Part shown: piece after piece, positions 14,545-22,800 of the stretch
Layout: each line of letters begins with the position of its first letter
Position numbering within the stretch: position 1 is the stretch's first letter
Assembly (NCBI RefSeq): GCF_017776525.1
Contig: NZ_JACVEW010000003.1
Location: 124,001 to 188,000 of the forward strand
Length of the DNA stretch: 64,000 nt
Reading direction: 5' to 3'
Source of the DNA: Marinobacterium alkalitolerans
GTDB lineage: Bacteria > Pseudomonadota > Gammaproteobacteria > Pseudomonadales > Balneatricaceae
The notes under the pieces: generated by a model
Seen by the model: the letters and a program-made list of their open reading frames with translations, nothing else
Told to the model about the DNA's origin: nothing
Database searches by the model: none
Made by a program: the position numbers and the translations under genes

Positions 14545-15629
14545 TGGCACCCAGACCCCGCTCCCGCAAGAACAAGGATCTTCCAGCCAACCTGTACCGG
14601 GCAAACGGCGGCGCCAGCTATCGGTACCGCCACCCGGTCACAGGGAAGATATTCGGCATGGGTACCGACAAGGCCAAAGCGGTTGCCGCAGCCAAACACC
14701 TGAACAGCCTGCTAGTTACTCCGGTTGACCTGGTGGGCACCGTGCTTGGACAGGTGACGGTTGCCCAGCATATCAAGTGGATGAAAACAGAATGGGTACC
14801 AGAGCAGGAATGGTCCACCGACACCCTCTCGCTGTTCGATATCCGCATGCGCGATCTGATCAAGGCCTTCGGCGATAAGCCTGTTGATGAGGTGACGGTG
14901 AAGGATATAGCGGACGTGTATGAAGGCCGCACCCCGCGGGTCTCCAACCAGATCCGCCAGTATGCCAACCACTTCTTCCGTACAGCCATCGCCAGGGGCC
15001 TGACCGACAACAACCCGGCAGAGGCAACATTGAAGCGGAAAGAGAGGAAGCAGCGTAAGCGCCTTACCCTAGAGCAGTTCAAGGCCGTCCGCCGAATGGC
15101 GCCAGCCTGGCTGGCCAATGCCATGAACCTGGCACTGGTCACACTGCAGCGACGCGAAGACATCGTGAAGATGAAATTCAGCGATATTCGAGAAGGCCAC
15201 CTGTATGTAATCCAAGAGAAAACCAAGAAATACGACACGGGCTACCTGCGCATCCAGGTGACCCCCGAACTGGATAAGGTGCTGAAGGCTTGCCGGGATG
15301 AAGTGCCAAGCCCGTTCGTTATCCACAGGAAGCCTGAGCGACGTGTGCGCTGGCAGGGTCAGGAGCACTGGACGCAGATCAAACCGGAGATGGTCACGCG
15401 CAAGTTCAAGGAAGTGTCAGAGCAGGTTTCGTCTATCGCGGCGATGCCGGAAGCGGAGCGTCCATCCTTCCACGAGATCCGCGCATTGGGCATCAAGCTC
15501 TACAAGGATGAAGGTGCAGATCCGCAGCAGCTGGCCGGCCACGCAAGCGCCAGCATGACAAAAAACTATGACTCAGACCACGATGAAATCCGCTGGGTTG
15601 AAGTGTCAGCCGGGCTCAAAATCGTGTGA
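14544..15629 (+). CDS. int: Tyrosine recombinase, prophage integrase
   Basis: It catalyses site-specific integration and excision of the prophage at tRNA-Pro. The 361-residue protein has a phage-type arm-binding N-terminus (PANLYRANGGASYRYRHPVTGK). The catalytic domain has Arg in LQRRED (203/204), HEIR at 310-313, GH at 332-333 and the nucleophile Tyr342 in NYDSD. All expected catalytic positions are present. It lies directly before the attachment site and overlaps xis by one base. Confidence 0.95.
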   Translation: MAPRPRSRKNKDLPANLYRANGGASYRYRHPVTGKIFGMGTDKAKAVAAAKHLNSLLVTPVDLVGTVLGQVTVAQHIKWMKTEWVPEQEWSTDTLSLFDIRMRDLIKAFGDKPVDEVTVKDIADVYEGRTPRVSNQIRQYANHFFRTAIARGLTDNNPAEATLKRKERKQRKRLTLEQFKAVRRMAPAWLANAMNLALVTLQRREDIVKMKFSDIREGHLYVIQEKTKKYDTGYLRIQVTPELDKVLKACRDEVPSPFVIHRKPERRVRWQGQEHWTQIKPEMVTRKFKEVSEQVSSIAAMPEAERPSFHEIRALGIKLYKDEGADPQQLAGHASASMTKNYDSDHDEIRWVEVSAGLKIV

Positions 15630-15634
15630 TAGTT

Positions 15635-15677
15635 TTGTATCTGTATTGTATTTGAATTGTATGCACCATTTTGGTGC
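15635..15677. repeat. TTGTAT repeats and hairpin between integrase and tRNA-Pro
   Basis: TTGTAT occurs at 15635, 15646 and 15657, with CTGTAT at 15641. It is followed by the inverted repeat GCACC/GGTGC at 15663-15677. Short direct repeats beside the core site are typical of integrase arm-type sites. The hairpin lacks a T tract. The att core itself should lie within the tRNA 3' half. Confidence 0.45.
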
Positions 15678-15717
15678 ACTAAAGGAATGGTGTAACTGTA
15701 TGATTTAACTTATAAAA

Positions 15718-15794
15718 TGGTCGGGACGGCAGGATTTGAACCTGCGACCCCTTGCACCCCATGCAAGTGCGCTACCAGACTGCGCTACGCCCCG
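15718..15794 (-). tRNA. tRNA-Pro (anticodon GGG)
   Basis: The 77-base gene folds as a full cloverleaf on the minus strand. The acceptor CGGGGCG pairs with CGTCCCG (one wobble), the anticodon stem CTTGC/GCAAG holds loop ATGGGGT with anticodon GGG, the T-arm is GCAGG TTCAAAT CCTGC, and CCA is encoded at 15720-15718. It reads Pro CCC/CCU codons. Its 3' end faces the integrase, so it is the phage attachment site, and the gene remains intact after integration. Confidence 0.97.
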
Positions 15795-15802
15795 ACTAGG
15801 CG

Positions 15803-15822
15803 GGAACTGAAGGATCAGTTCC
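15803..15822. repeat. Perfect inverted repeat upstream of tRNA-Pro
   Basis: GGAACTGA (15803-15810) and TCAGTTCC (15815-15822) form an eight-base-pair hairpin with a four-base loop. It lies 8 bases before the mature 5' end of tRNA-Pro, so it would be in the precursor leader. No T tract follows on either strand. Confidence 0.5.
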
Positions 15823-15955
15823 GAAGAGGCTGCAAATACTACCCCAAGCTTTTGAAAAATGGAAGCTTTCATCCAAGAGTTTTTCTGCTCGCATACCTTA
15901 AGGCTTATTTAAGTTTTCCTCTTCAGACTGGAGCCCCATGAAGAGGAGCAGCCCC

Positions 15956-16612
15956 ATGACGACAGTGTCCACTGGTGAAGACGCAAGCCCCCTGCAGCTG
16001 ACCCTGCATGAACCTGACACGCCTTTGCGTGCCGCCGTTGAGAATTTCATCCACCGCCGCTTTTTAGAGGTGCATTCAGCCGATGTGCGCGACTTTCTGC
16101 CAACGCTGGTCAGTTATCGCAACGCACGGGGGCAGTTGCTGGCTGCGGCCGGAATCAAGCGTGCGCATCAGGGCCCGCTGTTTCTGGAAGCCTATCTGGA
16201 CCAGCCAGTCGAGGTCTGCCTCTCCTTCCTGTCCGGTACCCCCGTCGCGCGCGACAGGATTGTCGAAGTGGGCAACCTTGCAACCCATGGAGCCGGCAGT
16301 ACGCGCCAGCTGATTCGTGCGCTGGCGGCTCGGTTTGAGCATGAGGGGCTGGAGTGGGCCGTGCTGACCTTAACGCCCACTCTGATCAACAGTTTCACGC
16401 GTCTGGGGCTGAACCTGCACACCCTGACCTTCGCCTCACCGGAGCGGGTAGCACAGAGCGCAAGCCGCTGGGGTGAGTATTACCGCCTGAATCCCAGGGT
16501 TGTCGCCGTTTCCATTCCCGAAAGTGCCGCAAGGCTCAGGCAATTGATAACCGGGGAATGCCCCACCCGCCACGCGGCATCAGCAACGGCAGGAGAACGA
16601 CTGCATGCCTGA
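15956..16612 (+). CDS. Thermostable hemolysin family protein (GNAT-like)
   Basis: The 218-residue protein belongs to the thermostable hemolysin (delta-VPH) family, whose fold resembles N-acyltransferases. IVEVGNLATHGAGSTRQLIRAL fits the acyl-CoA binding loop, and VLTLTPTLINSFTRLGL the following region. ATG 15956 is chosen because AGGAG lies 7 bases upstream; ATG 15938 lacks a good site. It overlaps the acyl ligase gene by 8 bases. A transferase role in the downstream pathway is more likely than lysis, but this is inference. Confidence 0.78.
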   Translation: MTTVSTGEDASPLQLTLHEPDTPLRAAVENFIHRRFLEVHSADVRDFLPTLVSYRNARGQLLAAAGIKRAHQGPLFLEAYLDQPVEVCLSFLSGTPVARDRIVEVGNLATHGAGSTRQLIRALAARFEHEGLEWAVLTLTPTLINSFTRLGLNLHTLTFASPERVAQSASRWGEYYRLNPRVVAVSIPESAARLRQLITGECPTRHAASATAGERLHA

Positions 16613-17999
16613 ACAGTTTTTCGCACAGCTGGAATCCTTGGCCAGGACAGCACCCGAGGCCTGCGCCCTCAGTGATGCACGGGAGTCCATCAGCTGGGGA
16701 GCATTACCTGAACGTATTGCCCAGATGCGCCACTGGCTGGAGCAGTCTGCCGGCACCCGCATCGCGCTGCTGGCGGATAATTCATGCCAATGGGTTCTGC
16801 TGGACCTGGCGGCCATGCAACTGGGGATACCGCTGATCCCCATCCCGCTGTTTTTCAGTGCCCAGCAGCGCGCGCACCTGCTGGCACAAGCCGGTATCGA
16901 CACACTGGTCAGCGAGCAACAGGGGATATTAAGGGCCGAATCGCTGCAGGCGTTACCTGCCGAGCTGCACCCGGGTACGGCCAAGATTACCTTCACATCG
17001 GGCACAACCGGCAACCCCAAAGGCGTGTGCCTGAGCAGCGCGCAACAGTTGGCGGTCGCTCGAAGTCTGGCCGAGCACCTGAGCGGTCTGAAAATCCAAC
17101 GTCACCTCTGTCTGCTGCCGCTGGCCACACTGCTGGAAAATGTCGCGGGCGTGTACACGGCTCTGCTGATGGGCGCAGAGGTTCAGCTGCCCTCTCTCAC
17201 ATCACTCGGCTGGGAAGGCTCCAGCGCCTTGAACGCCTCGCGCCTGATTCAGGTGCTGACTTCACTAACCGGACAGCTGACACACGCCTCCGCCCTGACC
17301 GACCTCAAGTTCGTCGCAGTCGGCGGGGCACGTGTTGGCCCTGATCTGATTCAGCGTGCCCGCGCGCTGGGTATTCCTGCCTACGAGGGATATGGCCTGT
17401 CGGAATGTGGATCCGTGGTCAGCGTGAATACCCCGTCCCGTGACCTGCCCGGCAGCGCCGGACAGCCACTGCCACACAACACCCTGGTCGTCACGCCCGA
17501 AGGCGAGCTGAAAGTCGAGGGCAATGTGATGCTGGGCTATCTGGGAGAGCCTGCACATGAGGGCTTTTTTGCGACCGGTGATCGTGTGGCGCTGGACGCT
17601 TCCGGTTTTCTGCATGTTCAGGGACGGTGGCGCAACGTGTTTATCAACAGCTACGGCCGCAACCTGAGCCCGGAATGGGTCGAGTCGGAGCTGCTGGCGC
17701 TGCAAGGTGTGCAGGAAGCCGTGCTATTCGGTGACGGTCAGCCCTGTAACGCCGCCCTGCTGCATGCACCCGGACTCAGTGACCACCAGCTTGCCCAACA
17801 CCTCTCTGCGCTGAATGCCCGCCTGCCGGACTATGCCCGCATCAAACACTGGGCCCGCACCCATGGCCCGTTGAAAGCAGACCCGGCGCTGTATACCCCC
17901 AACGGTCGCCCCCGGCGCGACGCCATCGCACAGCAGTACGCACACACCCTCGAATCTTTCTTTCAACCTGAACAGGGAAACACCCATGCCGTTCTATGA
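16605..17999 (+). CDS. AMP-dependent acyl ligase (ANL family)
   Basis: It should activate a carboxylic acid as acyl-AMP and pass it to CoA or another acceptor. The 464-residue protein has TFTSGTTGNPKG (phosphate loop), YEGYGLSECG, TGDRV and GRWRNVFINSYGRNLSPEWVE. The C-terminal catalytic Lys motif reads TPNGRPRRD, with Arg where Lys is usual. It is shorter than standard acyl-CoA ligases. It overlaps both neighbours, so the cluster is co-translated. The substrate cannot be read from sequence. Confidence 0.85.
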   Translation: MPEQFFAQLESLARTAPEACALSDARESISWGALPERIAQMRHWLEQSAGTRIALLADNSCQWVLLDLAAMQLGIPLIPIPLFFSAQQRAHLLAQAGIDTLVSEQQGILRAESLQALPAELHPGTAKITFTSGTTGNPKGVCLSSAQQLAVARSLAEHLSGLKIQRHLCLLPLATLLENVAGVYTALLMGAEVQLPSLTSLGWEGSSALNASRLIQVLTSLTGQLTHASALTDLKFVAVGGARVGPDLIQRARALGIPAYEGYGLSECGSVVSVNTPSRDLPGSAGQPLPHNTLVVTPEGELKVEGNVMLGYLGEPAHEGFFATGDRVALDASGFLHVQGRWRNVFINSYGRNLSPEWVESELLALQGVQEAVLFGDGQPCNAALLHAPGLSDHQLAQHLSALNARLPDYARIKHWARTHGPLKADPALYTPNGRPRRDAIAQQYAHTLESFFQPEQGNTHAVL

Positions 18000-18636
18000 C
18001 CAGCTACAACAGGACACCGTAGAAGCCCGTCGCCACCTGCGTGAAGCCCCGATTATTCTGGCCTGCCAGCAGGGTGAGATCAGCCTGAATCAGTACACGG
18101 CCTTTCTGACCGAGGCCTATCACCACGTCAAACATACGCTTCCCCTGTTGATGGCCTGCGGCAGCCGACTACCGGAACGCCTGGAATGGCTGCGCGAAGC
18201 CGTGGCCGAATATATCGAGGAGGAAACCGGGCATCAGGAGTGGATTCTCAACGACCTGGCCGCCTGCGGCATCGACAAGGAATCGGTCCGTCACGGGCAG
18301 CCGTCCATGGCAACCGAGCTGATGGTGGCCTACGCCTATGACCTGATCCATCGCGTTAATCCGGTGGGCTTTTTCGGCATGGTGCAGGTTCTGGAAGGCA
18401 CCAGCGTCGATCTGGCCACTCCCCTGGCCGAGATCATTCAGCAACGGCTTGAGCTGCCGGATGCGGCTTTCAGCTATCTGCGCTCGCACGGCTCGCTCGA
18501 TCAGGATCATATCCAGTTTTTCCGCAGCCTGATGGGTCGGATCGAGTCGCCGGAGGAGCAGGCGCTGATCACCCACAGCGCCCGCGTATTTTACCGCCTC
18601 TACGGCGACATTTTCCGCAGCCTGCCGACCGCCTGA
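17986..18636 (+). CDS. TenA-like / heme-oxygenase-like diiron enzyme
   Basis: This 216-residue all-helical protein has the ligand pattern of heme-oxygenase-like diiron oxidases, with EAYHHVKH (43-50), EEETGH (78-83) and DQDH (172-175). Such enzymes oxidise fatty acids or amino-acid derivatives. Thiaminase TenA itself uses different residues. The start overlaps the ligase by 14 bases, tying it to the ligase product. The reaction is inferred, not shown. Confidence 0.72.
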   Translation: MPFYDQLQQDTVEARRHLREAPIILACQQGEISLNQYTAFLTEAYHHVKHTLPLLMACGSRLPERLEWLREAVAEYIEEETGHQEWILNDLAACGIDKESVRHGQPSMATELMVAYAYDLIHRVNPVGFFGMVQVLEGTSVDLATPLAEIIQQRLELPDAAFSYLRSHGSLDQDHIQFFRSLMGRIESPEEQALITHSARVFYRLYGDIFRSLPTA

Positions 18637-18644
18637 GGTATCGT

Positions 18645-19467
18645 ATGCATTTCAATACACGTCATATTCTGATCACGGGAGCCAGCGGTGGCATCGGGAC
18701 AGCCCTTGCACATGCGCTGGCTGAAAAAGGCGCCAACCTGCTGCTCCATGGCCGCAAGGAGTCCGCACTCGCAACACTGGCATCCGAGTGCCTGCAAAAG
18801 GGCGCGGCCCAGGTGCTGACCTGCGCCGCAGATCTCTCCACTGCTGACGGACGCGCCACACTGCTCAGCACAGTTGCCGAGGACTTTACCCCACTCGACA
18901 CCCTGATCAACAATGCCGGCACCAGCTGTTTCCAGCTGTTCGACCAGCAGTCACCGGACCAGATTGAGCGCCTGCTGACCGTTAATATTCATGCGCCCAT
19001 ACTGCTTACTCAGGCGCTGTTACCCCGACTGCTGAACAACCAAACACAGCCGCCCGTCATCCTTAATATCGGTTCTGCATTCGGTGCCATCGGGTTTCCC
19101 GGCTACAGCACCTACTGCGCCAGCAAGGCTGCGCTGCGCCTGTTCAGTGAAGCCCTTTCACGCGAGTATGCCGATACGCCGCTCAGGGTTCAGTATCTGG
19201 CCCCCCCGTGCGACCCGCACGTCACTTAACTCAGACCGTGCCAGTGCCATGACACGCGCCACCGGCAGCCAGCAGGACAACCCGGAGCGGGTGGCCCGCG
19301 ATGCGCTGCGGCTGCTGCAAAACGGACGGGCTCAGGCCACCGTGGGCTGGCCCGAGAAGCTGCTGGTCCGGCTCAACGGACTCAGACCCGAGCTGATCAG
19401 CCGCGCACTCAGAAAGAAACTGCCCATCATCAAACCACTGGCCGACCACGCCAACACCGGGGGTTAA
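18645..19467 (+). pseudogene. Short-chain dehydrogenase with frameshift
   Basis: The N-terminal part is a classical SDR: GASGGIG for NAD(P), NNAG, the Ser in NIGSAFGAIG and the YSTYCASK motif with catalytic Tyr and Lys. After base 19200 the frame breaks in a run of seven C (19201-19207) and stops at 19229. Removing one C restores LAPRATRTSLNS and a normal C-terminus to 19467, total about 273 residues. It is either a real inactivation, a slippery tract or a sequencing error. Everything else in the gene is intact. Confidence 0.8.
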
Positions 19468-19469
19468 CC

Positions 19470-20111
19470 ATGACGCACCTAAGAATTGTTGCACTCGCAC
19501 TGCTGACCCTGCTGCCCGGGTATGCGAATATGACTCAGGCGGCGACCACGGAAACGCTGCGGCCCCTGCAGCAACGCTGGGCACAGATTCAGTATGACAT
19601 GCACGATGACGATGCCCGTGCCAAAGCCTTTGCCGCTCTGGCGGACGAGATCGGCACCGCCCTCGACCGGTCCCCTCAGGATCCTGACCTGATGATCTGG
19701 CAGGGCATCGTGCTCAGTTCCGAAGCCGGAGTTCGGGGCGGGCTGGGTGCCCTCAAGCGCGTCAAACAGGCCCGCAAGCGCTTCGAGGCTGCCATTGAAA
19801 TTGACCCCGAAGCCCTGCAGGGATCGGCACTCACCAGTCTGGCCACGCTTTATCATCAGGTTCCCGGCTGGCCCATCGGGTTCGGCGATGATGACAAGGC
19901 CAGGGGCCTGTTTGAACAGGCACTGCAGGTGAACCCCAAGGGTATTGATACGCACTATTTTTATGCCGCATTCCTGGCCGATGAGGGCCAGAGGGAGCAG
20001 GCACGTCAGCACTTGCAGCAGGCTCTGAAGGCGCCTCCACGCCCGGGACGCGAAACCGCGGATGCAGGCCGCCGACAGGAGATTCAACAGCTGCTGGAAC
20101 AACTGCAATAG
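19470..20111 (+). CDS. Exported TPR-repeat protein
   Basis: The 213-residue protein has a signal peptide (about 1-24, ending TQA-A) and tetratricopeptide-like helices through the rest (RFEAAIEIDPEALQGSALTSLATLYHQ, ARGLFEQALQVNPKGIDTHYFYAAFLADEG). It probably acts in the periplasm as a protein-binding or assembly factor. It lies between the SDR and the two-component genes with short gaps, so it is in the same transcript. No specific partner is known. Confidence 0.75.
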   Translation: MTHLRIVALALLTLLPGYANMTQAATTETLRPLQQRWAQIQYDMHDDDARAKAFAALADEIGTALDRSPQDPDLMIWQGIVLSSEAGVRGGLGALKRVKQARKRFEAAIEIDPEALQGSALTSLATLYHQVPGWPIGFGDDDKARGLFEQALQVNPKGIDTHYFYAAFLADEGQREQARQHLQQALKAPPRPGRETADAGRRQEIQQLLEQLQ

Positions 20112-20121
20112 GAAACCGGGC

Positions 20122-20784
20122 ATGCGCATACTGCTGGTAGAAGATGACCCCCTGCTGGGCGATGGCATTACCCGCGCCCTAACCCGTGCTGGTGAGGCGG
20201 CCGACTGGCTCACCAACGCCGAAGCGGCCCTGCACAGCCTGTCTGTTGAGCACTTTGATTGCCTTATTCTGGATCTGGGCCTGCCCGGCATGGACGGCCT
20301 CAGCCTCCTTCGCACCCTGCGCAAGAGTGGCAACGCACTGCCGGTGCTGATCCTGACGGCCCGTGACGCCATCGAGGACCGCATCGCCGGCCTTGATGCG
20401 GGGGCTGATGACTACCTGCTCAAGCCATTTGATCTGGCGGAATTGCGCGCGCGTCTGCGTGCCATTACCCGCCGGGCCAAGGGCTACAGCGAGACGACCC
20501 TGAAACAGGGCATGCTCGAAATCGATACGCAAGCCCACTGCGTTCGGTATAGGGATGAGCCGGTGAACCTGTCACGGCGTGAGTTTGGCCTGCTGCTGAC
20601 GCTGGCAGAAAATGCCGGCAAGGTAATGACACGCAGCCGACTTGAAGAAACCCTCTATGGCTGGGGCAGCGAGGTGGAGAGCAACTCGCTTGAAGTCCAC
20701 ATTCATCACCTGCGCCGCAAGCTGGACAACGCCATCATCCGAACTGTCAGAGGGGTTGGCTACATGATGGACAAGACCGACTGA
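20122..20784 (+). CDS. OmpR-family response regulator (QseB/PmrA-like)
   Basis: The 220-residue protein has a receiver domain with acidic pocket VEDD, phosphoacceptor Asp in ILDLGLPGMDG (about residue 51) and Lys in LLKPFD. It is followed by a winged-helix DNA-binding domain (SRREFGLLLTLAENAGKVMTRSRLEE, then VHIHHLRRKLD). ATG 20122 gives the normal length; upstream in-frame sequence belongs to the TPR gene. The stop overlaps the sensor kinase start. It probably controls this cluster or envelope genes. Confidence 0.88.
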   Translation: MRILLVEDDPLLGDGITRALTRAGEAADWLTNAEAALHSLSVEHFDCLILDLGLPGMDGLSLLRTLRKSGNALPVLILTARDAIEDRIAGLDAGADDYLLKPFDLAELRARLRAITRRAKGYSETTLKQGMLEIDTQAHCVRYRDEPVNLSRREFGLLLTLAENAGKVMTRSRLEETLYGWGSEVESNSLEVHIHHLRRKLDNAIIRTVRGVGYMMDKTD

Positions 20785-22145
20785 TGACCTCCATACGCCG
20801 CGCCCTCAGCCTGAGCCTGATCAGCGCCGGCCTCTGTGCCGGGCTGGTGACCGCATGGCTGTCGTTTTACGCCGCCAAGGATGAGGCGGAAGAGCTGTTC
20901 GATGCCCAGATGGCCCAGATGGCACGCCTGGTGGCACAGCTTGTGCCCCGCGAAAACAGCCACCAGCCAATCGCGCCGCATTCAGCGCAATGGCAACCGG
21001 CCCACCCGTACGAAAAACAGCTTGCCTACCGCGTTCTGGACAGCAGCGGCGAGCCACTGATCGTGTCTCCCAGCTTCCCCGCACAGGTTACCGAACAGGC
21101 GCCTTCAGGCTACCGGGAGATGACCTTTGACGGCACGCGCTGGCGGCTGTTTACGCTGGCGGTTCCAAGCGGCGAGTACCGTATTCAGGTTATTCAGGAC
21201 GACCATATCCGCCGTGAGCTGGCGATCAAGATCGCCCTCACCAACACCTTGCCGATTCTGGTGTTTCTGCCGCTGCTGGGGCTGGTCATCTGGTGGCTGA
21301 TTGGACATCACCTGAGGCCCTTGCTGACGCTGGGGCGTGAAGTCTCCACCCGCAGTTCGGAGAACCTTGAACCCTTTGAGCTGGACCCGATTCCGGATGA
21401 GGTGGACGCACTGGTCAGTGCCCTGAACGCGCTTCTGTTGCGGCTGCAGAAAAGCTTTGAGCGCGAGCGGCGCTTCACCGCCGATGCGGCCCACGAGCTG
21501 CGCACCCCGCTGGCGGCGCTGCAGATCCATTGTGAAAACCTGTTCCAGCAACTGCAGGATGAAGACGCGCGCAGCGATTGCACCCGTATTCTGAACGGTC
21601 TGGCCAACATGAACCGCATGGTGCACCAGTTGCTGCAATTGAGTCGGCTGGACCCTCAGGAGCGTCTGTCCGACACCGAGGCCGTCAGCCTCAATCAACT
21701 CTGTGAAGAAGCGATCAGCGACCAGATCGGCTTTGCGATCGAACGGGATATCGATCTTGGCCTGGTTGCCCCCGAAGATAACCTGAGCGTCAACGGTAAT
21801 GCGCTGTATCTGGGCATCATGCTACGCAACCTGATTGATAACGCGCTGCGCTATACCCCGACCGGGGGTGAAGTCACCCTGTCACTTGAGCGTCAGGCCG
21901 ACCACATCTGCCTGAACCTGACCGACAGTGGACCGGGCCTGAGTCAGGTCGAAAAATCGCGGGTATTCGAGCGTTTTTACCGCCAGAGCCAACACACAAG
22001 CGGCAGTGGTCTGGGCCTGTCCATCGTCAGATTGATTGCCGACCTGCATGAAGCCCGGGTTCAGTTACGGGACCGTGAAGACGGGCTTAATGGCCTGGTA
22101 GTCAGGGTTGAAATGCCTTCAGTCACGGCTTCGGGGTCAGACTGA
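20784..22145 (+). CDS. Sensor histidine kinase (QseC/PmrB-like)
   Basis: This protein of 453 residues has two membrane segments (about 9-30 and 155-176) around a periplasmic sensor of about 120 residues. It continues with a HAMP-like linker, the phosphorylated His in DAAHELRTPLAAL, and the ATP-binding N, G1 and G2 boxes (LIDNALRYT, DSGPGL, GSGLGLSIV). It pairs with the overlapping response regulator. Its 3' end converges on and overlaps merR by 9 bases. The signal is unknown. Confidence 0.88.
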   Translation: MTSIRRALSLSLISAGLCAGLVTAWLSFYAAKDEAEELFDAQMAQMARLVAQLVPRENSHQPIAPHSAQWQPAHPYEKQLAYRVLDSSGEPLIVSPSFPAQVTEQAPSGYREMTFDGTRWRLFTLAVPSGEYRIQVIQDDHIRRELAIKIALTNTLPILVFLPLLGLVIWWLIGHHLRPLLTLGREVSTRSSENLEPFELDPIPDEVDALVSALNALLLRLQKSFERERRFTADAAHELRTPLAALQIHCENLFQQLQDEDARSDCTRILNGLANMNRMVHQLLQLSRLDPQERLSDTEAVSLNQLCEEAISDQIGFAIERDIDLGLVAPEDNLSVNGNALYLGIMLRNLIDNALRYTPTGGEVTLSLERQADHICLNLTDSGPGLSQVEKSRVFERFYRQSQHTSGSGLGLSIVRLIADLHEARVQLRDREDGLNGLVVRVEMPSVTASGSD

Positions 22146-22496
22146 TTTCAGCAGCGCACGCAGCTCTTCCAGCTCCGTAATGGTCTGGCGCAGCAACTGT
22201 CGATAGCGGGCAGCATCATCCCCTGCCGTATCACCTGCAAGCCACTGCCGGGCACCGGCGATGGTATACCCCTGCTCATGCAACAGACTTCGAATCTGCC
22301 GCAACAGGAGAAGATCCTTGTGCTGGTAGTAGCGACGGTTGTTGCGTTTGACGGGCTTGATCTGGTCGAACTCCTGCTCCCAGTACCTGAGCACATGGGG
22401 CTTGAGCTGACAAAGGTCGGCGGCTTCGCCGATGGTGAAATAGCGCTTGGAGGGAATGGGCCCCAGTTCAGACGCCGTCTGGCTGGTTTCCGGCAT
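22137..22496 (-). CDS. MerR-family regulator next to ihfA
   Basis: The 119-residue protein has an N-terminal MerR helix-turn-helix ([26 protein letters not shown]) and a short C-terminal coiled coil. It has no Cys ligands, so it is not a metal sensor. This gene follows ihfA in Pseudomonas and relatives, where its role is unclear. The start has GGAG 4 bases upstream and overlaps the end of ihfA by 29 bases. Confidence 0.85.
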   Translation of the reverse strand: MPETSQTASELGPIPSKRYFTIGEAADLCQLKPHVLRYWEQEFDQIKPVKRNNRRYYQHKDLLLLRQIRSLLHEQGYTIAGARQWLAGDTAGDDAARYRQLLRQTITELEELRALLKSV

Positions 22497-22779
22497 AGAT
22501 CTCCACGCGCTCCTTGAGTTTCTGGCCGGGACGGAAAGTCACCACCCGGCGTGCCGAGATGGGGACTTCCTCTCCGGTTTTCGGGTTGCGACCCGGGCGT
22601 TCGCGTTTGTCACGCAGGTCGAAATTACCGAAACCGGAGAGTTTCACTTGCTCGTTGTGCGCCAGGCTGGCACGGATCTCTTCAAAGAAGGAATCCACCA
22701 TTTCCTTGGCTTCTCGCTTGTTCAGGCCCAGCTCTTCGTAAAGGCGCTCGGCCATATCGGCTTTGGTCAACGAGCTCAT
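22468..22779 (-). CDS. ihfA: Integration host factor, alpha subunit
   Basis: IHF alpha pairs with IHF beta to bend DNA sharply at specific sites. It serves recombination, replication and transcription, including phage integration. The sequence ([54 protein letters not shown]) is near-textbook, with the DNA-intercalating Pro in RNPKTG. The length is 103 residues. ATG 22779 is preferred over GTG 22788 because AGGACAGG is 9 bases upstream of it but abuts the GTG. Confidence 0.95.
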   Translation of the reverse strand: MSSLTKADMAERLYEELGLNKREAKEMVDSFFEEIRASLAHNEQVKLSGFGNFDLRDKRERPGRNPKTGEEVPISARRVVTFRPGQKLKERVEIYAGNQPDGV

Positions 22780-22800
22780 GTCGGTCACCCTGTCCTGTGA

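Larger units (their letters stand above)
1..15720. mobile_element. Temperate prophage, right part, integrated at tRNA-Pro
   Basis: The block carries integrase, excisionase, CI and Cro-type repressors, a replication gene, an antirepressor, a RuvC-like nuclease, holin and endolysin. Integrase ends about 90 bases from the 3' end of tRNA-Pro, which marks the right attachment junction. Capsid, tail and terminase genes are absent and must lie left of base 1. Transcription diverges from two control regions, at 6217-6274 and 10034-10074. The left att site is outside the window, so the full length is unknown. Confidence 0.95.

Noticed and set aside
15663-15677. Intrinsic terminator for integrase
   Set aside because: The GCACC/GGTGC stem is only five base pairs and no T run follows on either strand.
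15956-16612. Pore-forming hemolysin toxin
   Set aside because: The protein has no signal peptide or pore-forming features and a GNAT-like fold signature, and it is coupled to a ligase gene.
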